DNA of 32,872 nt, taken from contig JAFYEL010000068.1 of NCBI GenBank assembly GCA_017544285.1, forward strand, positions 1 through 32,872, given 5' to 3'. Numbering within the stretch: the stretch's first letter is position 1; each line of letters begins with the position of its first letter. Of this stretch, positions 16,027 through 23,561 are shown in pieces. Source of the DNA: Lachnospiraceae bacterium (GTDB taxonomy: Bacteria; Bacillota; Clostridia; Lachnospirales; Lachnospiraceae). The notes under the pieces are model-generated. The model worked only from the letters and a program-made list of their open reading frames with translations, was not told where the DNA came from and made no database searches. The translations under genes and the position numbers were made by a program.

Positions 16027-18009
16027 ATGTTATCAATTATGCGCAATACATTTGTTTTTAACCTGCAATTTCAAATAATATCCCTGGTGTTCGTTCTGAT
16101 GGTGCTGGTGCTCTTCTGCGTCCGCAAGAAGCTGCACATCACCAGAGAGCGCGTATTTTTGGGGGTTGTGGTGACCTGCATGGCCAGCTGCGTCATGGAC
16201 ATCATGTGCATTGCCGGCATGGACGGCAGCCTTGCCCTCACGCCGGCCGTGATGAACCTTATCCGCAGAATCTACCTGATCACAGTGGTCGGCGTCGGAC
16301 TGTGGCTGGTGCTTTATACCCTGGCGGAGGTATACCGGATGGCCATCATGGAGCCTCTGGTACGCAGGCTTTATGTGCTTCCCCTGGCGGTTTCGGTTCC
16401 ACTGATCTTAAGGCTCCCACTTGAGACCCGCAGGTCCGGTGCCACCTATTTCGGTCCCGCTGTCTATGTCAGTGCGGCCGTAACCTTTATCTATCTGACC
16501 ATAGCTCTTCTCTACGCCCTGAAGATGGGCAACAGGATGAACCCCGGCAGGCGTAATGCCATCTTCCTTGCCATGGGTGTCATGACGGGCTGCGGTATCT
16601 TCCAGCTCTACAATCAGGAGATCAGTGTCATGTCCCTTGCGGTGAGTATCGTGCTCACCTACATGTACATGGTACTCGAGTCACCGGACGTTTACCTTGA
16701 CAAAACCTACGATGTCTTCAACAAAGATGCATTCCACATGTATCTTGACAATATGTGCCGTGAGAAACACCCTGTCAGCGTGCTCTTCGTGACCGTAAAC
16801 GAATTCACCAACATGACTGAGATCGCCGGTACCGTTATCACCTCCGAGCTGCTGCGTCAGGCAGCCAATTATCTCAAGACTTTTAAGGCCGGCCGGCTTT
16901 TTTCCATAGGCACGGGAGAGTTCATTCTCACCTTCGAAAAAGAGGAGCATTTCTTTGAATATGCCCAGCAGATACGTGACCGCTTTGAGGATGTATGGAA
17001 TATCGACGAGAGCCACGCCAAGAATCTGGTGGAATTCGAGATCGGGGTTTCCATCATCGCCTACGGTTCCATGAGGATGCCCGGCGACTCCACCTGCGAG
17101 GATATCATAAACACCATCAGATATTTTGAGCAGAAATACGCCCACAGCGGCAAGAGCTACATCTGTATTGACAGGCGCCAGCTCTGGGAAATGGAAGCCG
17201 TTGACCACGTGAACAGCGAGATAGAGGGCGCCGTAGCCGAAAACAGGATCGACGTTTACTACCAGCCCATCTTTTCCGTTTACGAAAACAACTGCAGCGA
17301 GATAGAGGCCCTTATCAGGGTCAGGGACAGAAGGAACATCTACTTTGACAACTCCCTGATCATGCCCGCCGCAGAGGCCAGCGGTGAGATCACCGAGCTG
17401 GGCTATGCCGCCTTCAGGCAGGTCTGCGATTTCGCGGCCCACAACGATCTGAAGCGGGCAGGGATCACAAAGATAGCCGTAAACCTCTCAATGGTACAGT
17501 GCCAGCAGCGCACCCTTGCGGAGGGGCTCATAGCCATCATGGAAGAGTACGGAGTGTCCGCATCTCTCTTCAGATTCGAGATTTCCGAAAATACTGCGGA
17601 GTACATGACCCAGAACCTGAGGCGCAACATGAACAGCCTCATAGCTCAGGGTTCATCCTTCGTTATAGACAACTACGGAAGTCGCCGTATAGACGCCGAC
17701 AAGGTCACTCAGATCTCCAGGGATTACATCAAGCTGGGTGAGGGCGTGATCCGCAGCTACTTTGACGGAGACAAGTCAAAGCAGTCCATGAGGGTACTGT
17801 GCAGGATGCTGCTCCAGCTCAAGATGACAGTGGCGGCCGTTGGCGTGGAAAACCAGAGAGAGTACACCGAGCTTAAGAACCTCGGTATCACACATATGCA
17901 GGGAAATGCATTCTACAGGCCCATGCCTCCCGATCAGGTGCTTGAGCTTCTGGAAAAGGAAAGGGCTTTGATGCTCGGCAAGGAGAACCAGTTTGAACGC
18001 GCGATCTGA
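16027..18009 (+). CDS. Membrane protein with degenerate GGDEF and EAL domains
   Basis: About 660 aa. Residues ~12-216 hold roughly seven hydrophobic segments, then a diverged GGDEF-like domain (~225-385) and an EAL-like domain (~395-645). The GGDEF signature reads 'GTGEF' (295-299) and the domain lacks the usual RxxD inhibitory site. In the EAL domain, 'EALIR' (427-431), the Asn of 'NLS' (486), the Glu pair in 'FEISE' and Lys569 remain. The metal-binding DDFG is 'DNYG' (548-551), and the Glu of 'EGVE' is Val605. Neither cyclase nor phosphodiesterase activity is expected; a c-di-GMP-binding or scaffold role is possible. Start choice is uncertain (ATG 16027 or 16039; no strong ribosome site). 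A reading extending back to 15718 lies antisense to the ABC-F gene and is rejected. The 3' end overlaps the next gene by 17 bases. Confidence 0.85.
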   Translation: MLSIMRNTFVFNLQFQIISLVFVLMVLVLFCVRKKLHITRERVFLGVVVTCMASCVMDIMCIAGMDGSLALTPAVMNLIRRIYLITVVGVGLWLVLYTLAEVYRMAIMEPLVRRLYVLPLAVSVPLILRLPLETRRSGATYFGPAVYVSAAVTFIYLTIALLYALKMGNRMNPGRRNAIFLAMGVMTGCGIFQLYNQEISVMSLAVSIVLTYMYMVLESPDVYLDKTYDVFNKDAFHMYLDNMCREKHPVSVLFVTVNEFTNMTEIAGTVITSELLRQAANYLKTFKAGRLFSIGTGEFILTFEKEEHFFEYAQQIRDRFEDVWNIDESHAKNLVEFEIGVSIIAYGSMRMPGDSTCEDIINTIRYFEQKYAHSGKSYICIDRRQLWEMEAVDHVNSEIEGAVAENRIDVYYQPIFSVYENNCSEIEALIRVRDRRNIYFDNSLIMPAAEASGEITELGYAAFRQVCDFAAHNDLKRAGITKIAVNLSMVQCQQRTLAEGLIAIMEEYGVSASLFRFEISENTAEYMTQNLRRNMNSLIAQGSSFVIDNYGSRRIDADKVTQISRDYIKLGEGVIRSYFDGDKSKQSMRVLCRMLLQLKMTVAAVGVENQREYTELKNLGITHMQGNAFYRPMPPDQVLELLEKERALMLGKENQFERAI

Positions 18010-18874
18010 CAGACCTTCGGGTTTCCTTGTGGTAAATGCATTTTTAAACAGCAGCAAGTTTAACGAGATATATTCTCGGCTGGGGGAGAGTGCCCGGAGC
18101 ATGGGCATATCCCTTGATGTGTACTCAAACGCGGAACTGTTTTTGGATGAAGCTGTCGGATTGGCGGCCGAAAAATACGACTTCTGCCTTTTCTGGGACA
18201 AGGACATAAGACTTGCCTCCCGGCTGGAGGAGTCGGGACTGCGGCTCTTCAATCCCTCACGGGGGATTGAGAATTGCGACAGCAAGATAAAGACAGCAGA
18301 TATGCTTTTTCCCAAGCGGATCCCCATGCCCGAGACCATTCCGCTTCCCTTTACCTACGACAACGTGGGTTACACCGACACCTCCTTTCTGGAGCAGGTG
18401 AGGGAAAGGCTTTCCCTTCCCTTTGTGATAAAGGAGGAAAGGGGCTCCTTCGGAGCTCAGGTGTATCTTGCAAACACCATGGAAGAGGCGGTTTCCATAC
18501 TTGAGGGCATTGGCGGAAGGCCTGCCCTGGCCCAGCGGTTCGTATCCGAGTGCAGGGGCAGGGATATACGCATAAATATGGTAGGCAGGAAATGTATCGC
18601 CGCCATGGAAAGGTACAACGAAAAGGATTTCAGGGCCAATATAAGCGGCGGGGGAAAGGCAAGTCCCTGCAGCCCTACTCAGGCGGAGCTTGATCTGGCC
18701 GCCGGGGTCATGGAGCTTATGGAGCTTGACTTTGCGGGAGTTGACATACTCCGTTCAAAGGACGGGCCTTTGCTGTGCGAGGTGAATTCAAACCCTCACT
18801 TCAGGAGCATAGAGGAGTGCACCGGAGCCAATGCCGCCGACGCCATAATGAAGTATATTTCAGAGAACATATGA
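17993..18874 (+). CDS. RimK-like ATP-grasp ligase (first of tandem pair)
   Basis: A 293-residue ATP-dependent carboxylate-amine ligase of the RimK type. The ATP-grasp fold is seen as 'FVIKEERGSFGAQVYL' (142-159, Lys147 and glycine loop), 'AQRFVSECRGRDIRINMVG', the RimK-like 'AAMERYNEKDFRANISGGG' (203-221), and the metal ligands Asp251 and Glu263/Asn265 in 'FAGVDIL' and 'CEVNSNP'. All ATP and magnesium residues appear intact. The start is TTG at 17993: it lies seven bases after a strong AAGGAG inside the upstream gene, and the next in-frame ATG would remove conserved N-terminal sequence. Such enzymes attach amino acids, often glutamate, to a carboxylate on a protein or cofactor; the substrate here is unknown. 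Confidence 0.85.
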   Translation: MNARSDRPSGFLVVNAFLNSSKFNEIYSRLGESARSMGISLDVYSNAELFLDEAVGLAAEKYDFCLFWDKDIRLASRLEESGLRLFNPSRGIENCDSKIKTADMLFPKRIPMPETIPLPFTYDNVGYTDTSFLEQVRERLSLPFVIKEERGSFGAQVYLANTMEEAVSILEGIGGRPALAQRFVSECRGRDIRINMVGRKCIAAMERYNEKDFRANISGGGKASPCSPTQAELDLAAGVMELMELDFAGVDILRSKDGPLLCEVNSNPHFRSIEECTGANAADAIMKYISENI

Positions 18875-19695
18875 AGGGGATCATCCTTTACGAGCCCGGG
18901 GTCGCGCCCCAAAGAGAGTGGTATATAAACAAATACATATCAGCCTTTAAGAACAGAGGCCATGAGCTTTTTCTTGCGACCACGGATGAGATCGAAAAGG
19001 CTTTGGAGTCGAAACCGGATTTTGCCGTGGTGAGGGTTATGGCTCCCGGCATATCCCGGCAGCTTGAGGCAGCGGGCATCAGATGCTTTAACGGCGCCGC
19101 CCTATCCGAGGTGGCAAACGACAAGAAAAAGTCATATGATTTTGTGGGAAAACATACAGATGTCCCTTTTATACCTTACCGAGACAACCCGGACTATCCC
19201 TGTGTGATGAAGCACCGCTTCGGGCATGGAGGCACCCGGGTTTACTATATGGAAGACGCATCCCGCCTTGAAGTGCTTCAGGGAAATGAAAGGGGAGAGT
19301 TCATTTTCCAGGATATGTGCGACAGCCCCGGAAGGGATGTGAGAGTCTACATCCTGGGTGGCAGGATAGTGGCGGCCATGGAGAGGAAAAACCCCGCCTT
19401 CGAAGATACGGGCCGGCCGCTTTCGCAAAGGTTTTTAAGCAATTACTGTCTTGGAGGCACCGCGTCCCCCTACGACATTGACGGGGACAGGGAAATGACC
19501 GGATATGCCCTGAGCATCGCCAAGGCCATTCCCATGGATCTGGCGGGCATAGATTTTATATTTCACGAAGGACATCCGGTTTTCAACGAGATAGAGGATG
19601 TGGTGGGATCCAGGATGCTCTACGCCATGACCGACATCGACATCGTTGAGGACTATGCTGATCACATTATAAAGGAGTTATATGAGCAGAGCTGA
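18871..19695 (+). CDS. Divergent ATP-grasp ligase (second of tandem pair)
   Basis: A 274-residue ATP-grasp protein only distantly like its neighbour. Seen: 'CVMKHRFGHGGTRVYYM' (111-127; Lys114 and glycine loop), 'FIFQDMCDSPGRDVRVYILGGRIVAAMER', 'FLSNYCLGGTASPY' in place of the RimK 'R-A-N' stretch, and 'LAGIDFIF' followed by 'FNEIEDVVGSRML' (238-250). The usual last metal motif E-x-N is replaced by E-I-E-D. The N-terminal domain (1-105) shows the pre-ATP-grasp pattern. The start ATG overlaps the first ligase's stop (ATGA). The end overlaps thyA by 14 bases. The tandem layout suggests sequential ligations or a two-subunit enzyme, which is inference. Confidence 0.82.
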   Translation: MKGIILYEPGVAPQREWYINKYISAFKNRGHELFLATTDEIEKALESKPDFAVVRVMAPGISRQLEAAGIRCFNGAALSEVANDKKKSYDFVGKHTDVPFIPYRDNPDYPCVMKHRFGHGGTRVYYMEDASRLEVLQGNERGEFIFQDMCDSPGRDVRVYILGGRIVAAMERKNPAFEDTGRPLSQRFLSNYCLGGTASPYDIDGDREMTGYALSIAKAIPMDLAGIDFIFHEGHPVFNEIEDVVGSRMLYAMTDIDIVEDYADHIIKELYEQS

Positions 19696-20527
19696 CATTA
19701 TTTTCAAGGAAATGTGCGAGGACATACTCGCCAACGGCACGGACACCCGTGGCGAGAAAGTCCGCCCCCACTGGGAGGACGGAGAGAGCGCCTACACCAT
19801 AAAGAGGTTCGGCGTGGTGAACCGTTATGACCTCAGGGAAGAGTTCCCGGCCATGACCTTCAGAAAGACCGGATTTAAAAACGCCATAGACGAGATCCTG
19901 TGGATCTGGCAGAAAAAATCCAACAACGTTCACGACCTGGCCAGCCATATCTGGGATTCCTGGGCCGATGAGACCGGCTCCATAGGCAAGGCCTACGGCT
20001 ATCAGCTGGGAGTGAAGCATAAATACAAAGAAGGGGAGATGGACCAGGTTGACAGGGTGCTCTACGACCTGAAAAATAATCCCTATTCCAGACGTATATT
20101 AACAAATCTGTATGTGCATCAGGATCTTTGCGAGATGAACCTCTATCCCTGCGCCTACAGCATGACCTTTAATGTCACCGCAGACCCCGAGGGCGGGGCG
20201 CCGGTGCTGAACGCCATACTGAACCAGCGTTCATCGGATGTACTTACCGCAAACAACTGGAATGTGGTACAATATGCTGTACTCCTCCACATGTTCGCTC
20301 AGGTGTGCGGCATGCAGGCGGGAGAGCTGGTGCACGTTGTGGCTGACTGCCACATCTACGACCGGCACGTGGAACTGGTCAAAGAGCTGATATCAAGGCC
20401 CATGTATCCGGCTCCGATCTTTAAGATGAACCCGGAGATCAGGGATTTTTATAAGTTTACCGTTGATGATTTTGAACTTGAGAACTATGTTACCGGTCCT
20501 CAGATAAAGATACCGGTTGCTGTCTGA
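19682..20527 (+). CDS. thyA: Thymidylate synthase (ThyA)
   Basis: Methylates dUMP to dTMP using 5,10-methylene-tetrahydrofolate, releasing dihydrofolate. The catalytic Cys157 lies in 'LYPCAYSMTF'. 'NQRSSDVLTANNWN' (181-194) provides the phosphate-binding Arg and Ser, Asp186 and the Asn that selects dUMP. 'DCHIYDRH' holds the His and Tyr that bind the sugar. The residue after the catalytic Cys is Ala158, whereas E. coli has His there. Length is 281 aa. A strong AAAGGAG precedes the ATG, within the second ATP-grasp gene. ThyA makes dihydrofolate, so a dihydrofolate reductase is needed, but none lies in this window. Confidence 0.95.
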   Translation: MSRADIIFKEMCEDILANGTDTRGEKVRPHWEDGESAYTIKRFGVVNRYDLREEFPAMTFRKTGFKNAIDEILWIWQKKSNNVHDLASHIWDSWADETGSIGKAYGYQLGVKHKYKEGEMDQVDRVLYDLKNNPYSRRILTNLYVHQDLCEMNLYPCAYSMTFNVTADPEGGAPVLNAILNQRSSDVLTANNWNVVQYAVLLHMFAQVCGMQAGELVHVVADCHIYDRHVELVKELISRPMYPAPIFKMNPEIRDFYKFTVDDFELENYVTGPQIKIPVAV

Positions 20528-20549
20528 TCATTTCAGGACGGTGAGGGAT

Positions 20550-22892
20550 ATGGCAGAAGTAAAAGACAAAATTTCAAAGGTTTCATCTGCCGGCATTGCC
20601 GATGAGGAGTTCATGGAGCGCGAGAGCGGGACTCTGAGGCTTGACGACGGGCGTATCAGGGCCGTCAAAGAGTATCTGCCCCCGGAGCAGCTCTATGAGG
20701 ACCTTATCAGCCGTGTGCGCAAATATCACCCTTCGGATGATATCTCCCTCATCGAAAAGGCCTACAAGACTGCCTTCGACGCTCACAAGGATCAGGTCAG
20801 AAAATCCGGCGAGCCCTATATCATCCACCCTCTCTGCGTGGCAATAGCCCTGGCTGATCTCGAGATGGATAAAGAGACCATTGCGGCGGGCATACTCCAC
20901 GACGTGGTGGAAGACACCATAATGACCGACGAGGATCTGGCAAGGGAGTTCGGCGACGATGTGGCCTCTCTGGTGGACGGAGTCACCAAGCTGTCAAAGC
21001 TGCAGTTCAACGGCGACAGGCTTGAGATGCAGGCCGAAAACCTCCGCAAGATGTTCCTTGCCATGGCCAGAGATATCAGGGTCATCCTCATAAAGCTGGC
21101 GGACAGACTTCACAACATGCGTACCCTCAGTCACATGCCTCCCGAAAAGCAGCAGTACATCGCCAGGGAGACCATGGATATCTATGCCCCCATCGCCAAC
21201 CGTCTGGGTATTTCCAAGGTAAAGGTGGAGCTTGACGATCTCTCCCTCAAATATCTTTATCCCGATGTTTATGAGGACCTGGTCAACAAGATAGCCCTCA
21301 GAAAAACGGACAGGGAGCAGTATATAACCGATATCGTCAACGAGGTCACCAGACACATCGAAAACGCCGGCATCAAGGCGGATATTGACGGACGTATCAA
21401 ACATTTCTATTCCATTTACAAAAAGATGAAAAACCAGGGCAAGACCCTGGACCAGATATACGATCTCTTTGCGGTCAGGATCATAGTTTCCGACGTAAAG
21501 GACTGTTATGCGGCTCTGGGTGTGATCCACGACATGTACAAGCCCATTCCCGGGCGTTTCAAGGACTACATAGCCATGCCCAAGTCCAACATGTACCAGT
21601 CACTTCACACCACCCTCATAGGTCCCACGGGACAGCCCTTCGAGATCCAGATCCGTACCCATGAGATGCACCGCACCGCAGAGTACGGTATCGCTGCCCA
21701 CTGGAAGTACAAGGAGGCCTCAAGCGGCGGGCATCACGATGTAGGCGAAGAGGAAAAGCTGTCATGGCTGCGTCAGATCCTGGAGTGGCAGAGGGACATG
21801 ACGGACAACCGGGAGTTCATGAACATCCTGAAGTTCGATCTTTCGCTTTACTCGGAGCACGTTTACTGCTTCACACCCTCCGGCGACGTAAAGAACCTGC
21901 CGGCGGGCTCCACCCCCATAGATTTTGCCTACAGCGTACACTCCGCAGTGGGCAACAAGATGATCGGCGCCAGGGTAAACGGCAGGCTTGTAAATATCGA
22001 CTATGTGATAAACAACGGCGACCAGGTCGAGATCATAACCTCCGCCAATTCAAAGGGCCCCTCAAGGGACTGGCTCAACATAGTAAAGTCTTCCGCCGCC
22101 AGGTCAAAGATAAACCAGTGGTTTAAGAACGAAAACAAAGAGGAAAACATCACCAGGGGCAAGGACGCCTTCAACGCCTACTGCAAGGCCAGGAATGTGG
22201 ACCCTGCCACCATTCTCGAGCGCAAATATACCGACAACATCCTTCAGAAGTACAGCTTCCGCGACTGGGATTCGGTATACGCCGCCATCGGCCACGGCGG
22301 CCTCAAGGAGGGCCAGGTGGTCAACAGGATGCTTGAGCTCTATGAGGCAGATCACAAGCGTGAGACTACCGACGAAGAGATAATAGCATCCATAAACGAA
22401 AACGCCGCCAAGACCCCCGCAAAGGTAAAGGGCAGCGGTATCATGGTCCATGGTGTCCACGATGTCTCGGTGCGTTTTTCCAAGTGCTGTTCCCCTCTTC
22501 CCGGGGACGAGATAGTAGGGTATGTCACCAGAGGCAGGGGCGTATCCATTCACCGCACCGACTGCATCAACGTGATCAACATGCCGGAAGAGGACCGCAA
22601 CAGGATCATCGAAGCCGAGTGGCAGGAGGGTGCCGAGACCGAAACCGGTGAGAAGTACACCGGAGACCTCAACATCTACGCAAAGAACAGGAACGGCCTT
22701 CTGGCGGATGTCACCAGAGCCTTTACGGACAGCGGCATAAATATCACAGCCATGAACACCAGGGTTTCAAAACAGGATATCGCGACCCTGTGCATGTCCT
22801 TTGATATCAGCAGCCGTGAGGATATGATGAGGATAACCGAAAAGCTGAGGACCATTCCCGGCGTCATAGATATCGAGAGGGCGCCGGCGTGA
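20550..22892 (+). CDS. rel: Bifunctional (p)ppGpp synthetase/hydrolase Rel
   Basis: A 780-residue long RSH protein controlling the stringent response. The hydrolase domain shows His93 in 'IIHPL', 'GILHDVVEDT' (His117, Asp118) and 'KLADRLHNMRTL' (Asp185). The synthetase has 'GRFKDYIAMPKSNMYQSLH' (335-353) and 'QIRTHEMHRTAEYG'; the basic R-F-K-D loop fits a bifunctional enzyme. Then come TGS ('YCFTPSGDVKNLPAGSTPID'), the cysteine-containing domain ('SKCCSPLPGDEIVGYV') and a C-terminal ACT domain. The N-terminus is about 45 residues longer than in B. subtilis Rel (from memory). The ATG at 20550 follows GTGAGGG; a TTG at 20517 inside thyA is less likely. The order rel, MBL hydrolase, hemZ is common in Clostridia. 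Confidence 0.97.
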   Translation: MAEVKDKISKVSSAGIADEEFMERESGTLRLDDGRIRAVKEYLPPEQLYEDLISRVRKYHPSDDISLIEKAYKTAFDAHKDQVRKSGEPYIIHPLCVAIALADLEMDKETIAAGILHDVVEDTIMTDEDLAREFGDDVASLVDGVTKLSKLQFNGDRLEMQAENLRKMFLAMARDIRVILIKLADRLHNMRTLSHMPPEKQQYIARETMDIYAPIANRLGISKVKVELDDLSLKYLYPDVYEDLVNKIALRKTDREQYITDIVNEVTRHIENAGIKADIDGRIKHFYSIYKKMKNQGKTLDQIYDLFAVRIIVSDVKDCYAALGVIHDMYKPIPGRFKDYIAMPKSNMYQSLHTTLIGPTGQPFEIQIRTHEMHRTAEYGIAAHWKYKEASSGGHHDVGEEEKLSWLRQILEWQRDMTDNREFMNILKFDLSLYSEHVYCFTPSGDVKNLPAGSTPIDFAYSVHSAVGNKMIGARVNGRLVNIDYVINNGDQVEIITSANSKGPSRDWLNIVKSSAARSKINQWFKNENKEENITRGKDAFNAYCKARNVDPATILERKYTDNILQKYSFRDWDSVYAAIGHGGLKEGQVVNRMLELYEADHKRETTDEEIIASINENAAKTPAKVKGSGIMVHGVHDVSVRFSKCCSPLPGDEIVGYVTRGRGVSIHRTDCINVINMPEEDRNRIIEAEWQEGAETETGEKYTGDLNIYAKNRNGLLADVTRAFTDSGINITAMNTRVSKQDIATLCMSFDISSREDMMRITEKLRTIPGVIDIERAPA

Positions 22893-22925
22893 TGCCATCC
22901 CCAGCCGGATCTTAAGGGAGAAAAT

Positions 22926-23561
22926 ATGAGCAATGATATTAAAACAGGCCGTATGGTCCTGGGACCCGTGGGCACAAACTGCTATTTCATGTTCCGTGAG
23001 GACAAAAAAGATGCCATAGTCTTTGATCCCGCGGACAGAGGAGCCGACATCTTCAATGCGCTTAAAGAACGCGGCATCACTGTGGGGGCGATAGTCCTCA
23101 CCCACGGACATTTTGATCATATTAGCGGCGTGGCAAAGCTCAGGCAGCTTTCCCACTGCAAAATATATGCGGGGACCGACGAGCAGGAGCTTTTGGGCTC
23201 CGAGTACCTGAACCGGTCCGAAGCCATGGGTATACCCGTGACCGTTACCCCTGATGAGCTTGTAAGGGACGGACAGGAGCTTACTCTCTGCGATATCACC
23301 ATGAAGGTCTTTGCCACACCCGGCCATACCATCGGCAGCGTGTGTTACTACGTTGAAGAGGCGGGGGTGGTGATCAGCGGTGACACGCTGTTTGAGGGTT
23401 CCGTGGGCCGCACGGACATGCCCACCGGCGACATGGGGGCACAGATACGGTCCATAAAGGAAAAACTCCTCACCCTGCCGGATGAGACCATAGTCTATCC
23501 CGGGCACGGTAACAGCACCACCATCGGAGAAGAAAAGAAATACAATCCCTTTATAGCATGA
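22926..23561 (+). CDS. Metallo-beta-lactamase-fold hydrolase (glyoxalase II-like)
   Basis: A 211-residue cytoplasmic hydrolase. The metal site is complete: 'THGHFDH' (H60, H62, D64, H65), His in 'TPGHTIGS', Asp in 'SGDTLFEGSVGRTDMP' and the final His in 'YPGHGNSTTIGEE'. The 'GSVGRTDMPTGD' stretch is usual for the YcbL/hydroxyacylglutathione-hydrolase-like branch. Which thioester or other substrate is cleaved is not evident. The start has AAGGGAG (22914-22920) upstream. The stop overlaps the hemZ start (ATGA). Confidence 0.93.
   Translation: MSNDIKTGRMVLGPVGTNCYFMFREDKKDAIVFDPADRGADIFNALKERGITVGAIVLTHGHFDHISGVAKLRQLSHCKIYAGTDEQELLGSEYLNRSEAMGIPVTVTPDELVRDGQELTLCDITMKVFATPGHTIGSVCYYVEEAGVVISGDTLFEGSVGRTDMPTGDMGAQIRSIKEKLLTLPDETIVYPGHGNSTTIGEEKKYNPFIA

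Noticed and set aside
16681..17442. 253-codon minus-strand frame opposite the EAL-type gene
   Set aside because: Antisense shadow without recognisable domains; the plus-strand protein has clear EAL-domain features here.
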